Shown in pieces: positions 1 through 6,962 of a DNA stretch of 37,166 nucleotides. A program made the translations under genes and the position numbers. Below the pieces are notes generated by a model. The model made no database searches. It worked only from the letters and a program-made list of their open reading frames with translations, and had not been told where the DNA came from. Positions within the stretch are counted from its first letter, which is position 1; the number at the start of each line of letters is the position of its first letter. The stretch lies in NCBI GenBank assembly GCA_030018315.1, contig JASEGA010000019.1:1-37166 (forward strand), given 5' to 3'. The stretch comes from a bacterium. Its GTDB lineage: Bacteria; Hydrothermota; UBA3073; JACQXS01; JAGMCI01.

Positions 1-2
1 GG

Positions 3-68
3 AAGAAAAAGCTTGCAAAGGCAAGAGATATAGAGCATAATAGAGAATATGAGGACATTCTACCTTAA
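3..68 (+). CDS. Possible C-terminal end of a gene entering from the left edge
   Basis: The frame starting at base 3 is open from the window edge to a TAA at 66-68 and reads a charged, helix-like tail (KKKLAKARDIEHNREYEDILP is its visible part). It has no start inside the window and is only about 21 codons, so it could be chance. The composition rich in Lys, Glu and Arg looks coding. If real it would converge on the minus-strand cas6/hutU group. No family can be assigned. Confidence 0.25.
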   Translation, partial: KKKLAKARDIEHNREYEDILP

Positions 69-282
69 CAGTAACATTGAGATTTAACAAAGGGCTGATA
101 CAATTTTAAACTCTTCACCATCGCACTTTTTATTTATAGTAACACAAAGCACAAAAATTGCAAGAGATTAATTCCTATCTCCTTAATTCCATCAATCATT
201 CCTTTGTTAGTTTTGTTAGTTTATTTCTTTGAGGCATCAAGATTCCTCCTCAAATTAAGAAAGGATTGAATCCTTTTCTTGC

Positions 283-447
283 TCAATTTTTCAATATCTT
301 TTTTGGAATATTGTCAAGCATTACACTTAAATTATCAAAGATTTCAAATGCCTCCTCAATGCTCAAGTTTCTGAGTCTACGTCTCTTTTCCTCAGTCTCC
401 CAATCTCTAAAAAGATGCCATCTTTTCAAATTTATTCTTTTAGGCAT
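283..447 (-). CDS. Small charged helical protein, 54 aa, function unknown
   Basis: An ATG at 447-445 opens a 54-residue frame ending with TGA at 285-283. It starts MPKRINLKRWHLFRDWETEE and continues with SIEEAFEIFDNL and a Leu/Ile-rich end. The pattern of aromatic residues and a W-x-x-E-E segment followed by an amphipathic helix resembles short helical proteins often found beside minimal nucleotidyltransferase or HEPN toxin genes, but that is only an impression. It lies downstream of cas6 on the same strand with a 64-base gap and no clear Shine-Dalgarno site. Downstream (bases 69-282) I find no intact partner gene: only a 13-codon frame with a good AGGAGGAA site at 237-196 that stops at once, possibly a decayed partner. 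Confidence 0.4.
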   Translation of the reverse strand: MPKRINLKRWHLFRDWETEEKRRRLRNLSIEEAFEIFDNLSVMLDNIPKKILKN

Positions 448-511
448 TTTTCTATTGGTAACAAGCTATTATTAGATGAATTATATCCCACATCTTTCAT
501 CTTTATAAAAA

Positions 512-979
512 TCAAGGTTTAGTTTCAAACATCCCAAACCCTTGTGAATTCTTGCTGCCAAGTCCAGTATCATAAGCGATTGATATTAGACTGGGTGACC
601 CTTTTAACTTAAATTTACCCATCCATCCTTTTATTATGGTTTCTTTATACTTAAGAATCTTTTCATACACTCCATCTACAGGTTCTATTATAAGACTGCG
701 TTTCCCAGGCTCTTTATGATGTACAAGCTTAAACTTTTTCCTTAGATTATCAGTAACAAGATTAGAGAACTCTTTCTCATAAGGAGAGTAGTAATATGTC
801 TTCTTCCTGTTGTCTCTTGTATTTAGGGTACTATAAACTGTTATAGGAGCAAGTGTGTTAATTAGCACTTCTTTACCAAACTTTCTGTTAGGATGCACTT
901 CAATTGAACTTACAATTATTAACTCTCTTGCAAGCCTCACCTTTCCAGCTTTTATTAAGCTATTAGCAAACTCTTGCAA
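512..979 (-). CDS. cas6: Cas6 CRISPR endoribonuclease, C-terminal part (frameshifted from N-terminal part)
   Basis: This 155-codon frame is the C-terminal RAMP half of Cas6. Its end carries the glycine-rich loop of the family (GLGSKNSQGFGMF), and the middle has the Cas6-like sequence IEPVDGVYEKILKYKETIIKGW. The listed Met is probably not a true start: the same frame is open upstream to about 1021, reading [20 protein letters not shown], the expected central strand and linker. It continues directly from the N-terminal half at 1000-1248 after a +1 shift at a run of six G (1017-1022 on + strand). Cas6 cuts CRISPR precursor RNA within its repeats. No CRISPR array or other cas gene is visible here, so it is an orphan copy. 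Confidence 0.85.
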   Translation of the reverse strand: MQEFANSLIKAGKVRLARELIIVSSIEVHPNRKFGKEVLINTLAPITVYSTLNTRDNRKKTYYYSPYEKEFSNLVTDNLRKKFKLVHHKEPGKRSLIIEPVDGVYEKILKYKETIIKGWMGKFKLKGSPSLISIAYDTGLGSKNSQGFGMFETKP

Positions 980-999
980 GAATTGGGTATCAGCCGCTG

Positions 1000-1248
1000 C
1001 TATATGAAGATGGATAGGGGGGCAAAATAAATAGTATTAGTTCCTTTATTTAACCTAAACCTACCATATAGACGCGAGAATGTGAACAGCTTAAATGCCC
1101 TTTTCCCATAAATATAGCCTTTTTGGTGTAGGAATTTAGCTAATTTTTTTGATATATTGTCGTATATAAAGCCTTGAATAATATGGTTGTAGTGGATAGG
1201 TAGACTCAAAGCTCGGTCTTCAGTCTCAAGTATGATTGTAATCCTCAT
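1000..1248 (-). CDS. cas6: Cas6 CRISPR endoribonuclease, N-terminal part (broken by frameshift)
   Basis: Starts [20 protein letters not shown] and shows the N-terminal ferredoxin-like RAMP fold of Cas6, with the family pattern [34 protein letters not shown]. His residues in the first 45 positions could include the catalytic one. The frame ends with [13 protein letters not shown] and TAG, whereas Cas6 should continue. Adding one base, or removing two, at the C-run (G6 on + strand, 1017-1022) joins it to the frame at 512-1021 and gives a normal protein of about 245 residues. The start overlaps the hutU stop (ATGA), so the two are translationally coupled. It may be a real inactivation, a homopolymer sequencing error, or slippage. 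Confidence 0.82.
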   Translation of the reverse strand: MRITIILETEDRALSLPIHYNHIIQGFIYDNISKKLAKFLHQKGYIYGKRAFKLFTFSRLYGRFRLNKGTNTIYFAPLSIFI

Positions 1249-2891
1249 TTCATCATTGGTATTTTGACTTTCTTTTTCTTAGCAGTCTCAATTGCAATAT
1301 CATAGCCAGCATCTGCATGGCGTGCTACTCCTATGCCTGGGTCGTTTGTGAGGACACGGTCAAGACGCGCTTCCATTTCATTTGTACCATCAGCTACAAT
1401 TACAAAGCCAGCATGGATTGAGTTCCCTATCCCTACACCGCCACCATGATGGACTGCTACCCAGCTTGCACCTGATGCAGTGTTGAGTAATGCATTTAGA
1501 ATAGGCCAGTCAGCTACGGCATCGGAGCCATCTATCATCTTTTCTGTCTCCCGATAAGGTGATGCTACAGAGCCGGAGTCAAGGTGGTCTCTCCCTATTA
1601 CTATAGGGGCAGAAATCTTACTATCTCTAACCATTTTATTAATTATTTTACCAAAATGCGCCCTCTCCTCATAACCGAGCCAGCATATTCTGGCAGGTAA
1701 GCCTTGGAATGGCACTTTTTTGTGTGCAAGTGTAATCCAGCGTCTGAGTATCTCATCTTCTTTAAACTCACGCACAATGACTTCATCAGTTGCATAAATA
1801 TCTTTTGGGTCACCAGAAAGAGCTACCCACCTAAACGGACCTCTACCTTCACAGAAATACGGTCTTATGTATTCAAGCACAAAGCCGGATATCTTAAATG
1901 CATCCTTAACTCCGCCCTTCTCTGCTTGTCCTCTTAAATTATTTCCATACTCAAAGGTAACTGCACCCTGTTTTTGCATATCAAGCATTGCAGAAACTTG
2001 GCGTGCCATTGATTCATACGACCGTTTTATATAATCTTCAGGCTTCTTTTTTCTAAGTTCAATAGCTTCATCAAAACTCATCCCCCCTGGCACATAGCCA
2101 TTTAATTCATCGTGTGCAGAAGTTTGGTCAGTTAATACATCAGGTATAATCCCCATTTTAACAAGCTCCGGATGTGTCTCAGATGCATTGCCAACAAGCC
2201 CAATTGAAAGTGGTCTCTTATTTTTCACTGCCTCATTTACAAGCTTTATTGCAGAATCAAGTGACTCCACTATTTTATCACAAAACCCTTGTCTCACCCT
2301 ACGTTCAATCTTCTTGCGGTCAACTTCTACATCAAGTATTACTCCCTCATTCATAGTGGCTGCAAGTGGCTGAGCGCCACCCATACCACCCATACCAGCA
2401 GTGAGTATAAATTTACCTTTAAGTGAGCCACCAAAGTAGCGAGTTGCACAGGAGGCGAGTGTTTCGTAGGTTCCTTGTATAATACCTTGTGCCCCTATGT
2501 ATATCCACGAGCCGGCAGTCATTTGACCAAACATTATCAACCCCATTGCTTCAAGGTGTCTAAAATAATCCCATGTCGCCCACTTTGGGACAAGTAAAGC
2601 ATTAGTAATCAATACTCTTGGTGCATATGTAAAAGTTTTGAATACCCCAACAGGCTTACCTGATTGAATAAGTAAAGTTTCGTCATTTTCTAACTCTTTC
2701 AGAGTCTCAACAATCTTATCATAGCAGTCCCAGTTCCTTGCTGCCTTCCCTGTTCCACCGTAAACTATGAGCTGTTCTGGAAGTTCAGCGACATCTGTGT
2801 CTAAGTTATTCATCAGCATACGCATAGCAGCTTCAGTATGCCACGATTTGCAAGTTATAGTATTACCTATCGGTGCTCTGATAACTCTCAT
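1245..2891 (-). CDS. hutU: Urocanate hydratase (urocanase)
   Basis: Converts urocanate to imidazolone propionate in histidine breakdown, using tightly bound NAD+ as an electrophile. The 548-residue length matches the family. Visible signatures are [11 protein letters not shown] near the N-terminus, the NAD-binding [10 protein letters not shown] loop, [16 protein letters not shown], and the active-site Cys region [20 protein letters not shown]. The start is set by AGGAGG seven bases before ATG at 2891; a longer in-frame extension upstream (to 2975) has no family similarity. A near-perfect promoter lies just upstream (2914-2942). No hutH, hutI or hutG is in the window. It is followed with a 4-base overlap by cas6, an odd partner. 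Confidence 0.96.
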   Translation of the reverse strand: MRVIRAPIGNTITCKSWHTEAAMRMLMNNLDTDVAELPEQLIVYGGTGKAARNWDCYDKIVETLKELENDETLLIQSGKPVGVFKTFTYAPRVLITNALLVPKWATWDYFRHLEAMGLIMFGQMTAGSWIYIGAQGIIQGTYETLASCATRYFGGSLKGKFILTAGMGGMGGAQPLAATMNEGVILDVEVDRKKIERRVRQGFCDKIVESLDSAIKLVNEAVKNKRPLSIGLVGNASETHPELVKMGIIPDVLTDQTSAHDELNGYVPGGMSFDEAIELRKKKPEDYIKRSYESMARQVSAMLDMQKQGAVTFEYGNNLRGQAEKGGVKDAFKISGFVLEYIRPYFCEGRGPFRWVALSGDPKDIYATDEVIVREFKEDEILRRWITLAHKKVPFQGLPARICWLGYEERAHFGKIINKMVRDSKISAPIVIGRDHLDSGSVASPYRETEKMIDGSDAVADWPILNALLNTASGASWVAVHHGGGVGIGNSIHAGFVIVADGTNEMEARLDRVLTNDPGIGVARHADAGYDIAIETAKKKKVKIPMMK

Positions 2892-2913
2892 ATTGCCTCC
2901 TTTTTTTGTGTTA

Positions 2914-2942
2914 ATTATAAATATGGAAATAATATCAGTCAA
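2914..2942 (-). promoter_or_regulatory. Sigma-70-type promoter for hutU-cas6
   Basis: On the minus strand TTGACT (2942-2937), a 17-base spacer and a perfect TATAAT (2919-2914). The predicted start is about 2907, giving a 16-base leader that contains the AGGAGG site of hutU. Confidence 0.7.
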
Positions 2943-2968
2943 GCAATAATTATTGCAAGCTAAATTTA

Positions 2969-2997
2969 TTGACATTTAAGCAATTTTATAATAAAAT
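2969..2997 (+). promoter_or_regulatory. Sigma-70-type promoter for thiD2-thiE-pdxJ
   Basis: TTGACA (2969-2974), 17-base spacer, TAAAAT (2992-2997). The predicted start, near 3004, leaves a leader of about 65 bases before thiD2. I looked for a TPP riboswitch (CTGAGA and the downstream conserved P4/P5 sequence) in this leader and do not see one; it is also too short. The -35 boxes of this promoter and the hutU promoter are back to back, 26 bases apart. Confidence 0.6.
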
Positions 2998-3068
2998 GCT
3001 AAAAACGAATGGAGCGAATGAGAGCAAATAAGGCGCTGTCATTAGGGTAATTTTGTTACATTTATATT

Positions 3069-3515
3069 ATGGAAGACAAAGTTTTACAGATTATAGATGC
3101 CAACCTAAACCGTGCAAGAGAAGGGCTTCGTGTTGTTGAGGACGTAGCAAGATTTGTGCTACAAGATGAAAAGTTAACTAAAGAGATAAAAGCTGCACGC
3201 CATAAATTGAGCAAATTATTAGAGATTCTTCCCCCGCCGAGGCGGGGTCAGAATGACATATGGGGGACAGCGCTTATTAAGGTTAGAGATACGACAAAAG
3301 ACTTAGGTAAATATAGTGACTTTGATACCTGTTCTTATAAGGATTTGAGAGAAGTAGTTAGAAGTAATCTAATACGAGCACAAGAGGGCTGTAGGGTTAT
3401 AGAGGAATTTAGTAAGTTGTTTAGCAAGGAGCTTCCACCTAAAGTTAAGGAGATAAGGTTTAAGGTTTACGATATTGAAAAAGTAGTTATTCAAGCACTC
3501 AATGCCAGACTTTAG
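3069..3515 (+). CDS. thiD2: ThiD2-family hydroxymethylpyrimidine phosphate kinase (alternative ThiD)
   Basis: 148 residues matching the ThiD2 domain, an HMP-phosphate kinase unrelated to ordinary ThiD and often found fused to the N-terminus of ThiE. Two similar halves carry the signature: NLNRAREGLRVVEDVARF (residues about 13-30) and NLIRAQEGCRVIEEFSKL (about 98-115). Here it is a separate gene overlapping thiE by 14 bases, so the fusion is split but coupled. Residues about 52-63 (LPPPRRGQND) come from a palindromic repeat inserted in frame (3223-3257); relatives lack this stretch. There is no clear Shine-Dalgarno site before the ATG. The ThiD2 function is known from family work; activity of this copy, with its insert, is inferred. 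Confidence 0.85.
   Translation: MEDKVLQIIDANLNRAREGLRVVEDVARFVLQDEKLTKEIKAARHKLSKLLEILPPPRRGQNDIWGTALIKVRDTTKDLGKYSDFDTCSYKDLREVVRSNLIRAQEGCRVIEEFSKLFSKELPPKVKEIRFKVYDIEKVVIQALNARL
3223..3257. repeat. Palindromic repeat, family C (GTCATTCTGA...GAAGAATCT), inside thiD2
   Basis: AGATTCTT at the left and GAATGAC at the right bracket a GC-rich palindrome CCCCGCCGAGGCGGGG. The outer ends match three other places: 11443-11468, 17727-17752 and 25700-25725. It adds about 11 residues to ThiD2 without breaking the frame. Confidence 0.8.
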
Positions 3516-4128
3516 TTTATATGTCATACTTGACGAGAAGTATATCAGGGATAGAAATTTGACCTCTACTATTATTGAGCTTGCTCAAGGTGGTGCTACA
3601 ATTATTCAGCTACGTGAGAAAAGTAAAAATACAAAAGAGTTCTTACAAGATGCAATAAAAGTGAAAGAGGTGACTCGTAAATTTGGTATCCCATTTATTG
3701 TTAACGATAGAATAGATGTAGCAATTGCAGTAGATGCTGATGGAGTCCATCTCGGTGAAGATGATATGCCTATCTCTTACGCAAGAAAGATTCTTGGTAA
3801 TCGTATAATTGGAAGCTCTATAAGAAGCGTAGCTCAAGCATTAGAGGCAGCCAATTCTGGTGCTACTTATTTAGCTGTAGGCTGTCTGTTTCAATCAAGT
3901 ACTGCATCTAAGCCAATTGTGCCATTAACACTTATTTCTGAAATTAAGAAAGCTGTTAGAATTCCGGTAGTTGGGATAGGTGGTATAACTATTGACAGGA
4001 TTGCTGATGTCCTTGCTGCAGGTGCAGATGGTATATGTGTAGCAGGTGATTTGTTTAACTATCCCAATTTGAGAGACAGAACATATGAATTTAAGCTCAA
4101 AATCCAAAAGAAGATCAAAAAGTGCTGA
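3502..4128 (+). CDS. thiE: Thiamine-phosphate synthase
   Basis: Couples HMP pyrophosphate and thiazole phosphate to thiamin phosphate in the cytoplasm. The TIM-barrel signatures are all present: GGATIIQLREK (pyrophosphate site), FIVNDRIDVAIAVDADGVHLGEDDM (Mg2+ and HMP site), SGATYLAVGCLFQSSTASK (phosphate loop), and VVGIGGIT. The 208-residue length is normal. The start ATG lies inside the end of thiD2 (14-base overlap), consistent with translational coupling of two enzymes of one pathway that are a single polypeptide in other bacteria. The C-terminal tail KLKIQKKIKKC runs into an AT-rich word repeat (aatccaaaag), so the last dozen residues may be repeat-derived. Confidence 0.95.
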   Translation: MPDFSLYVILDEKYIRDRNLTSTIIELAQGGATIIQLREKSKNTKEFLQDAIKVKEVTRKFGIPFIVNDRIDVAIAVDADGVHLGEDDMPISYARKILGNRIIGSSIRSVAQALEAANSGATYLAVGCLFQSSTASKPIVPLTLISEIKKAVRIPVVGIGGITIDRIADVLAAGADGICVAGDLFNYPNLRDRTYEFKLKIQKKIKKC

Positions 4129-4131
4129 TGC

Positions 4132-4199
4132 TTTTGGAGTGCAACAACTCAGTTGTTGCAGCATTCGGAGTGTTACAATGTCAGGAGACATTACACTCC
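4132..4199. repeat. Palindromic repeat, family B (two adjoining hairpin units) between thiE and pdxJ
   Basis: Unit 1 (4132-4166) contains TGCAACAACTCAGTTGTTGCA-type dyad symmetry. Unit 2 (4167-4199) is GGAGTGTTACAATGTC, AGGA, GACATTACACTCC. Unit 2 matches 8637-8667 in inverted orientation with only two differences over 31 bases. Both hairpins would form in the thiE-pdxJ mRNA. Confidence 0.8.
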
Positions 4200-4217
4200 A
4201 GAATAAGGGGGTGTAAA

Positions 4218-4925
4218 ATGAGGCTTGGTGTAAATATAGACCATATTGCAACTATAAGGGAGGCAAGGAAGGCAGATTTTCCAGACCCTGTCCAAGCAGC
4301 TGTCCTTGTTGAGCTTGCCGGTGCCTATGGAATAACAATACACTTACGCCAAGACAGGCGCCATATAAAAGAGAGGGATGTTGAACTTTTGAAGCGGACG
4401 ATAAAATCGCATCTTAATGTGGAGCTCTCATTGAATAAGGAAATACTCGACTTCATTCTTAAAGTTAAGCCGGATGCTTGCTGTCTTGTGCCTGAAAGAG
4501 TTGAAGAAGTCACTACAGAAGGTGGGCTTAATATCATAAAATTTATGGAGTCAACTAAAGATGCAATTAAGGAACTAAAAAATGCAGGAATATTAGCTAC
4601 TGTTTTTATAGAGCCTGAAGAAGAGTTAATAAAAACTGCACCAGCCTGTTATGCCGATGCTATAGAGATAAATACAGGTAAGTATTCAGATGCTAAAACT
4701 ACCAAAGAGAGAGAATGTGAGCTTAATCGGATTAAATCTGCTGCTAAACTTGCGCACTCATTGGGACTTGAAGTGCATGCAGGTCATGGTCTCAATTACC
4801 ATAATGTCCAGCCTATTGTGAAGATATCAGAAATTGTAGAACTAAACATAGGACACTCAATTATCTCAAGGGCTGTATTTGTGGGGCTTGAGAGAGCAGT
4901 GAGAGAAATGATGACACTTATTTAA
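4218..4925 (+). CDS. pdxJ: Pyridoxine 5'-phosphate synthase
   Basis: Makes pyridoxine 5'-phosphate from deoxyxylulose phosphate and 1-amino-3-phosphohydroxyacetone in the DXP-dependent vitamin B6 pathway. The 235-residue protein begins MRLGVNIDHIATIREAR and keeps ITIHLRQDRRHI (active-site His and Arg), CCLVPERVEEVTTEGGL, the Glu of AIEINTGKYSD, EVHAGHGLNYHNV and ELNIGHSIISRA. The start is chosen from family alignment and the GGGGGTG site at 4207-4213. An in-frame upstream extension to 4122 merely translates the family B repeat and is rejected. It lies with thiD2 and thiE in one cofactor operon; both pathways use deoxyxylulose phosphate. Confidence 0.96.
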   Translation: MRLGVNIDHIATIREARKADFPDPVQAAVLVELAGAYGITIHLRQDRRHIKERDVELLKRTIKSHLNVELSLNKEILDFILKVKPDACCLVPERVEEVTTEGGLNIIKFMESTKDAIKELKNAGILATVFIEPEEELIKTAPACYADAIEINTGKYSDAKTTKERECELNRIKSAAKLAHSLGLEVHAGHGLNYHNVQPIVKISEIVELNIGHSIISRAVFVGLERAVREMMTLI

Positions 4926-4936
4926 TTACTTTTAAC

Positions 4937-4970
4937 GGTAATTTAACGGCAACATTGCCGTTAAATTACC
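4937..4970. repeat. Perfect 16-bp hairpin after pdxJ
   Basis: GGTAATTTAACGGCAA, a 2-base loop CA, then the exact reverse complement. No T-run follows, so it is not a standard terminator, but it sits right after the operon and could stabilise the 3' end or stop transcription on either strand. Single copy in this window. Confidence 0.7.
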
Positions 4971-5063
4971 TCGCAGTGGGACTACGAATTATAATACAAA
5001 TTGTTACAGAATTACCAGTGTTAATCAGTGTCTATATCTGTGTTCATCTGTGCTAAACTTAAG

Positions 5064-5079
5064 TGTCACAAGATTTGCT
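5064..5079 (+). promoter_or_regulatory. Possible sigma-54 promoter for the pilin gene
   Basis: TGTCAC, five bases, TTGCT fits the sigma-54 consensus TGGCAC-N5-TTGCW, except that the second G of the essential -24 GG is T. Spacing is exact. The predicted start near 5090 is just ahead of the AAAGGAGGTG site of the pilin. Sigma-54 control of major pilins is known in other bacteria. No regulator gene is in the window. Confidence 0.25.
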
Positions 5080-5110
5080 ATTTAAATAAAGTGAAAGGAG
5101 GTGAAATAAA

Positions 5111-5509
5111 ATGAACAGGAAAGGCTTTACCCTAATTGAGCTTATAGTGGTTATCGTGATTATCGGTATTCTAGCTGCCATCGCTATTCCAAGGTTTATG
5201 GGCGCTCAGGATAGGGCAAGGATTGGGGCTGCAGAGGCTGATGTTACATTGATGAGACAAGCTTTGGGGCTTTATGAGATAGACTACTCTACTTATAACG
5301 CTACCGGTGGACCGACCACCGATTATGCTAACTTTGTAGCTGCGATAAAAGGACCCGATGGCAAGCCATATATGTCTCTACCTGATACAACTAACTTTAC
5401 TGACTTTAGCTTTACACCTCTGGGCGATAGTTCCTTCACAATAACTGTTAAAGCAAAGGATGTTGCTAAGACTACAGTTACCGGTACTCCTACTAAGACA
5501 TACCACTAA
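5111..5509 (+). CDS. Type IV pilin / GspG-like pseudopilin
   Basis: A prepilin: short basic leader MNRKG, then FTLIELIVVIVIIGILAAIAIP, the class III signal with cleavage between Gly and Phe and Glu at mature position 5. The transmembrane/assembly helix continues into QDRARIGAAEADVTLMRQAL, as in GspG and short type IV pilins. 132 residues. It has a strong Shine-Dalgarno site (AAAGGAGGTG), stronger than most in the window, suggesting high expression. It heads a cluster with a paralogue, prepilin peptidase and minor pseudopilins. It could be the major pilin or the major pseudopilin of a secretion system; no ATPase or secretin gene is here to decide. Confidence 0.9.
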   Translation: MNRKGFTLIELIVVIVIIGILAAIAIPRFMGAQDRARIGAAEADVTLMRQALGLYEIDYSTYNATGGPTTDYANFVAAIKGPDGKPYMSLPDTTNFTDFSFTPLGDSSFTITVKAKDVAKTTVTGTPTKTYH

Positions 5510-5526
5510 GAGGTTAGACCTCTCAA

Positions 5527-5560
5527 TTAGTAGGGGTTTGATTAATCAAACCCCTACTAA
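5527..5560. repeat. Palindromic repeat, family A, copy 1 (perfect 34-bp palindrome, intergenic)
   Basis: Half-site TTAGTAGGGGTTTGATT followed by its exact reverse complement. This is the longest perfect copy of the family, which also occurs at 13743, 17284, 22463, 23880 and 24307. Confidence 0.95.
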
Positions 5561-5561
5561 T

Positions 5562-5611
5562 CCCGATAAATTAGAGCCCTACGGTTCATGGTTTATCGGG
5601 ATTCTATTTTT
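5562..5611 (+). terminator. Possible Rho-independent terminator after pilin 1
   Basis: CCCGATAAA (5562-5570) pairs with TTTATCGGG (5592-5600), loop of 21 bases, followed by ATTCTATTTTT. The long loop and imperfect T-run make it weaker than a textbook terminator; it may be another repeat. Confidence 0.4.
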
Positions 5612-5614
5612 ACA

Positions 5615-5663
5615 GAATGTCAGAAGCAATCTCAAGATTGCTTCGGCTGCGCCTCGCAATGAC
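5615..5663. repeat. Repeat, family E (GTCATTGCGAGG...GAAGCAATCT), with a partial second copy
   Basis: AGATTGCTTCGGCTGCGCCT then CGCAATGAC at 5635-5663, preceded by a truncated copy (TGTCAGAAGCAATCTC). Ends match those at 22559-22597 and 26802-26868, with different central palindromes. Confidence 0.75.
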
Positions 5664-5710
5664 AGTATATTCCTTAATTTACACAAAATCCCTGACATAG
5701 CCTTATTTTT

Positions 5711-6112
5711 ATGATAAAGAGACAGACATATAGGAGTGGTTTTACACTTGTTGAACTCATAGTTGTTATTGTGATTATGGGTATCCTTTCGGCTATGATG
5801 GTGAGAGTTAGGACAGCACAAGATAGGGCAAGGATTGGGGCTGCAGAGGCTGATGTTACATTGATGAGGCAAGCTTTGGGGCTTTACGAGACAGACTATT
5901 CTACTTATAACATTAAAACCATCTCATCGTATGCTGATTTTGTGGGTAAGTTGAAGAGACCCGATGGTACAGCATATATGACTTTACCTGATACGACTAA
6001 CTTTACTGATTTCACCTATTCTGGGAACGATTCTACCTATACTATAACAGTGAAAGCCAAAGATAATAGGAAGACCATAGTAATTGGAACCCCCAAGAAG
6101 ACTTATCACTAA
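5711..6112 (+). CDS. Second type IV pilin / pseudopilin-like protein, tandem paralogue
   Basis: 133 residues with prepilin signal SGFTLVELIVVIVIMGILSA after a longer leader (MIKRQTYRSG). Residues from QDRARIGAAEADVTLMRQAL to YSTYN are nearly identical to the first pilin, also at DNA level, and the end PDTTNFTDF...TITVKAKD is conserved. In contrast the end of the membrane helix differs (MMVRVRTA against AIPRFMGA) and brings Arg residues close to the membrane face. There is no Shine-Dalgarno site and a repeat cluster separates it from the first copy. It is likely a recent duplicate, partly homogenised by gene conversion; whether it is expressed is unclear. Confidence 0.82.
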   Translation: MIKRQTYRSGFTLVELIVVIVIMGILSAMMVRVRTAQDRARIGAAEADVTLMRQALGLYETDYSTYNIKTISSYADFVGKLKRPDGTAYMTLPDTTNFTDFTYSGNDSTYTITVKAKDNRKTIVIGTPKKTYH

Positions 6113-6145
6113 AAATGACGAAATCCGAATGACTAATGACGAATT
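6113..6145. repeat. Word-type repeat, family I (AAATGACGAAATCCGAATGA...)
   Basis: The same sequence, apart from one base, occurs at 12756-12787 directly before ileS. Both copies lie immediately after a stop codon and before the next gene. Here it continues into AATTTCGTCATT, giving partial dyad symmetry. Confidence 0.75.
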
Positions 6146-6180
6146 TCGTCATTCAGATTTAGGGTTTCGGAATTATTTTT

Positions 6181-6930
6181 ATGTATATTTTATTCTTCAT
6201 CTTAGGTGCCTGTTTTGGTAGCTTCTTCAGTGTATGCATACATAGAATACCAAAAGGATTATCTATTATTTCGCCTCGTTCTTATTGTCCGATGTGTAAG
6301 CATGTAATTAAATGGTATGATAATATACCTATCATTTCATATTGCATACTTAAAGGGAAATGCCGCTATTGTGGTAAAAAGATATCTATGCTGTACATCG
6401 GGGTTGAACTTATAACTGCAGGTGTATTTCTTATAGCTTTAATAAAATTTGGAATCTCAATTAAATTTTTAATCTATCTTATATTATTCTCGTTACTTAT
6501 CATTATTTCATTTATTGATATGAGAACAGAAATAGTGCCAGATATTATTACCATGCCAGCTATCATTATTGGAATAATGGCAAGTATTTTTACAGTCTCT
6601 GTTATTAGTTCATTAAAGCCACTTGGTAACATCGGTAAGATATACAGTTCTATCATAGGTGGGACAGTAGGTGCATCAGTCATTGCTATATTTGCTATAA
6701 TTGGTAGATTAATTTTTAAACAAGAGGCAATGGGGGGTGGTGACATAAAATTACTTGCTATGATAGGCACCTTTATCGGTTGGCTAAATGTGTTATGGAC
6801 TATTTTTATAGGCTCTTTTATAGGCTTAATATTTGGAATTATTATGAGGCGCCGTAAGATACCGTTTGCACCCGCTTTATCTATAGCTACATTTATAATT
6901 GTTGTAATTGGAACCCCTATAATTGCTTGA
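6181..6930 (+). CDS. pilD: Prepilin peptidase / N-methyltransferase
   Basis: A 249-residue integral membrane aspartic protease that cleaves and N-methylates prepilins such as those on either side. Seen: the N-terminal ACFGSFFSVCIHRIP motif, two CxxC pairs (CPMC and CRYC) of the zinc-binding methyltransferase loop, catalytic Asp in FIDMRT and in MGGGDIK, and about seven hydrophobic segments. Both CxxC pairs are intact, so it should be bifunctional. No clear Shine-Dalgarno site precedes the ATG. Its position between pilin and pseudopilin genes supports a complete processing module. Confidence 0.95.
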   Translation: MYILFFILGACFGSFFSVCIHRIPKGLSIISPRSYCPMCKHVIKWYDNIPIISYCILKGKCRYCGKKISMLYIGVELITAGVFLIALIKFGISIKFLIYLILFSLLIIISFIDMRTEIVPDIITMPAIIIGIMASIFTVSVISSLKPLGNIGKIYSSIIGGTVGASVIAIFAIIGRLIFKQEAMGGGDIKLLAMIGTFIGWLNVLWTIFIGSFIGLIFGIIMRRRKIPFAPALSIATFIIVVIGTPIIA

Positions 6931-6954
6931 CAAAATAAAATTTTAGGTTATATA
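6927..6954 (+). promoter_or_regulatory. Promoter giving a leaderless pseudopilin transcript
   Basis: TTGACA (6927-6932), 16-base spacer, TATATA (6949-6954); an 18-base alternative is TATATA at 6951-6956. The ATG is at 6963, so the predicted start is within 0-3 bases of it. It overlaps the end of pilD. Confidence 0.55.
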
Positions 6955-6962
6955 TAAAGAGT

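Noticed and set aside
266-475. A 69-codon + strand frame near the left end
   Set aside because: It is the complement of the better-looking small gene at 283-447 and has hydrophobic low-complexity sequence without a ribosome site.
1-511. CRISPR array next to cas6
   Set aside because: No regularly spaced 25-37 base direct repeats; the only short repeat is TTTGTTAG twice near 203-218.
2969-2992. TTGACA followed by a perfect TATAAT at 2987-2992
   Set aside because: The spacer would be only 12 bases; TAAAAT at 2992-2997 with a 17-base spacer is the better -10 box.
2998-3068. Possible TPP riboswitch before the thiamin genes
   Set aside because: The leader is about 65 bases and lacks the conserved CTGAGA and downstream THI-box sequences.
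4122-4217. N-terminal extension of pdxJ from ATG 4122
   Set aside because: It only translates the family B repeat; the PdxJ family begins at 4218 with a proper ribosome site.
5460-5714. An 84-codon + strand frame across the pilin spacer
   Set aside because: It runs out of frame through the pilin end and then through repeats; it reads the family A and E elements and has no family similarity.
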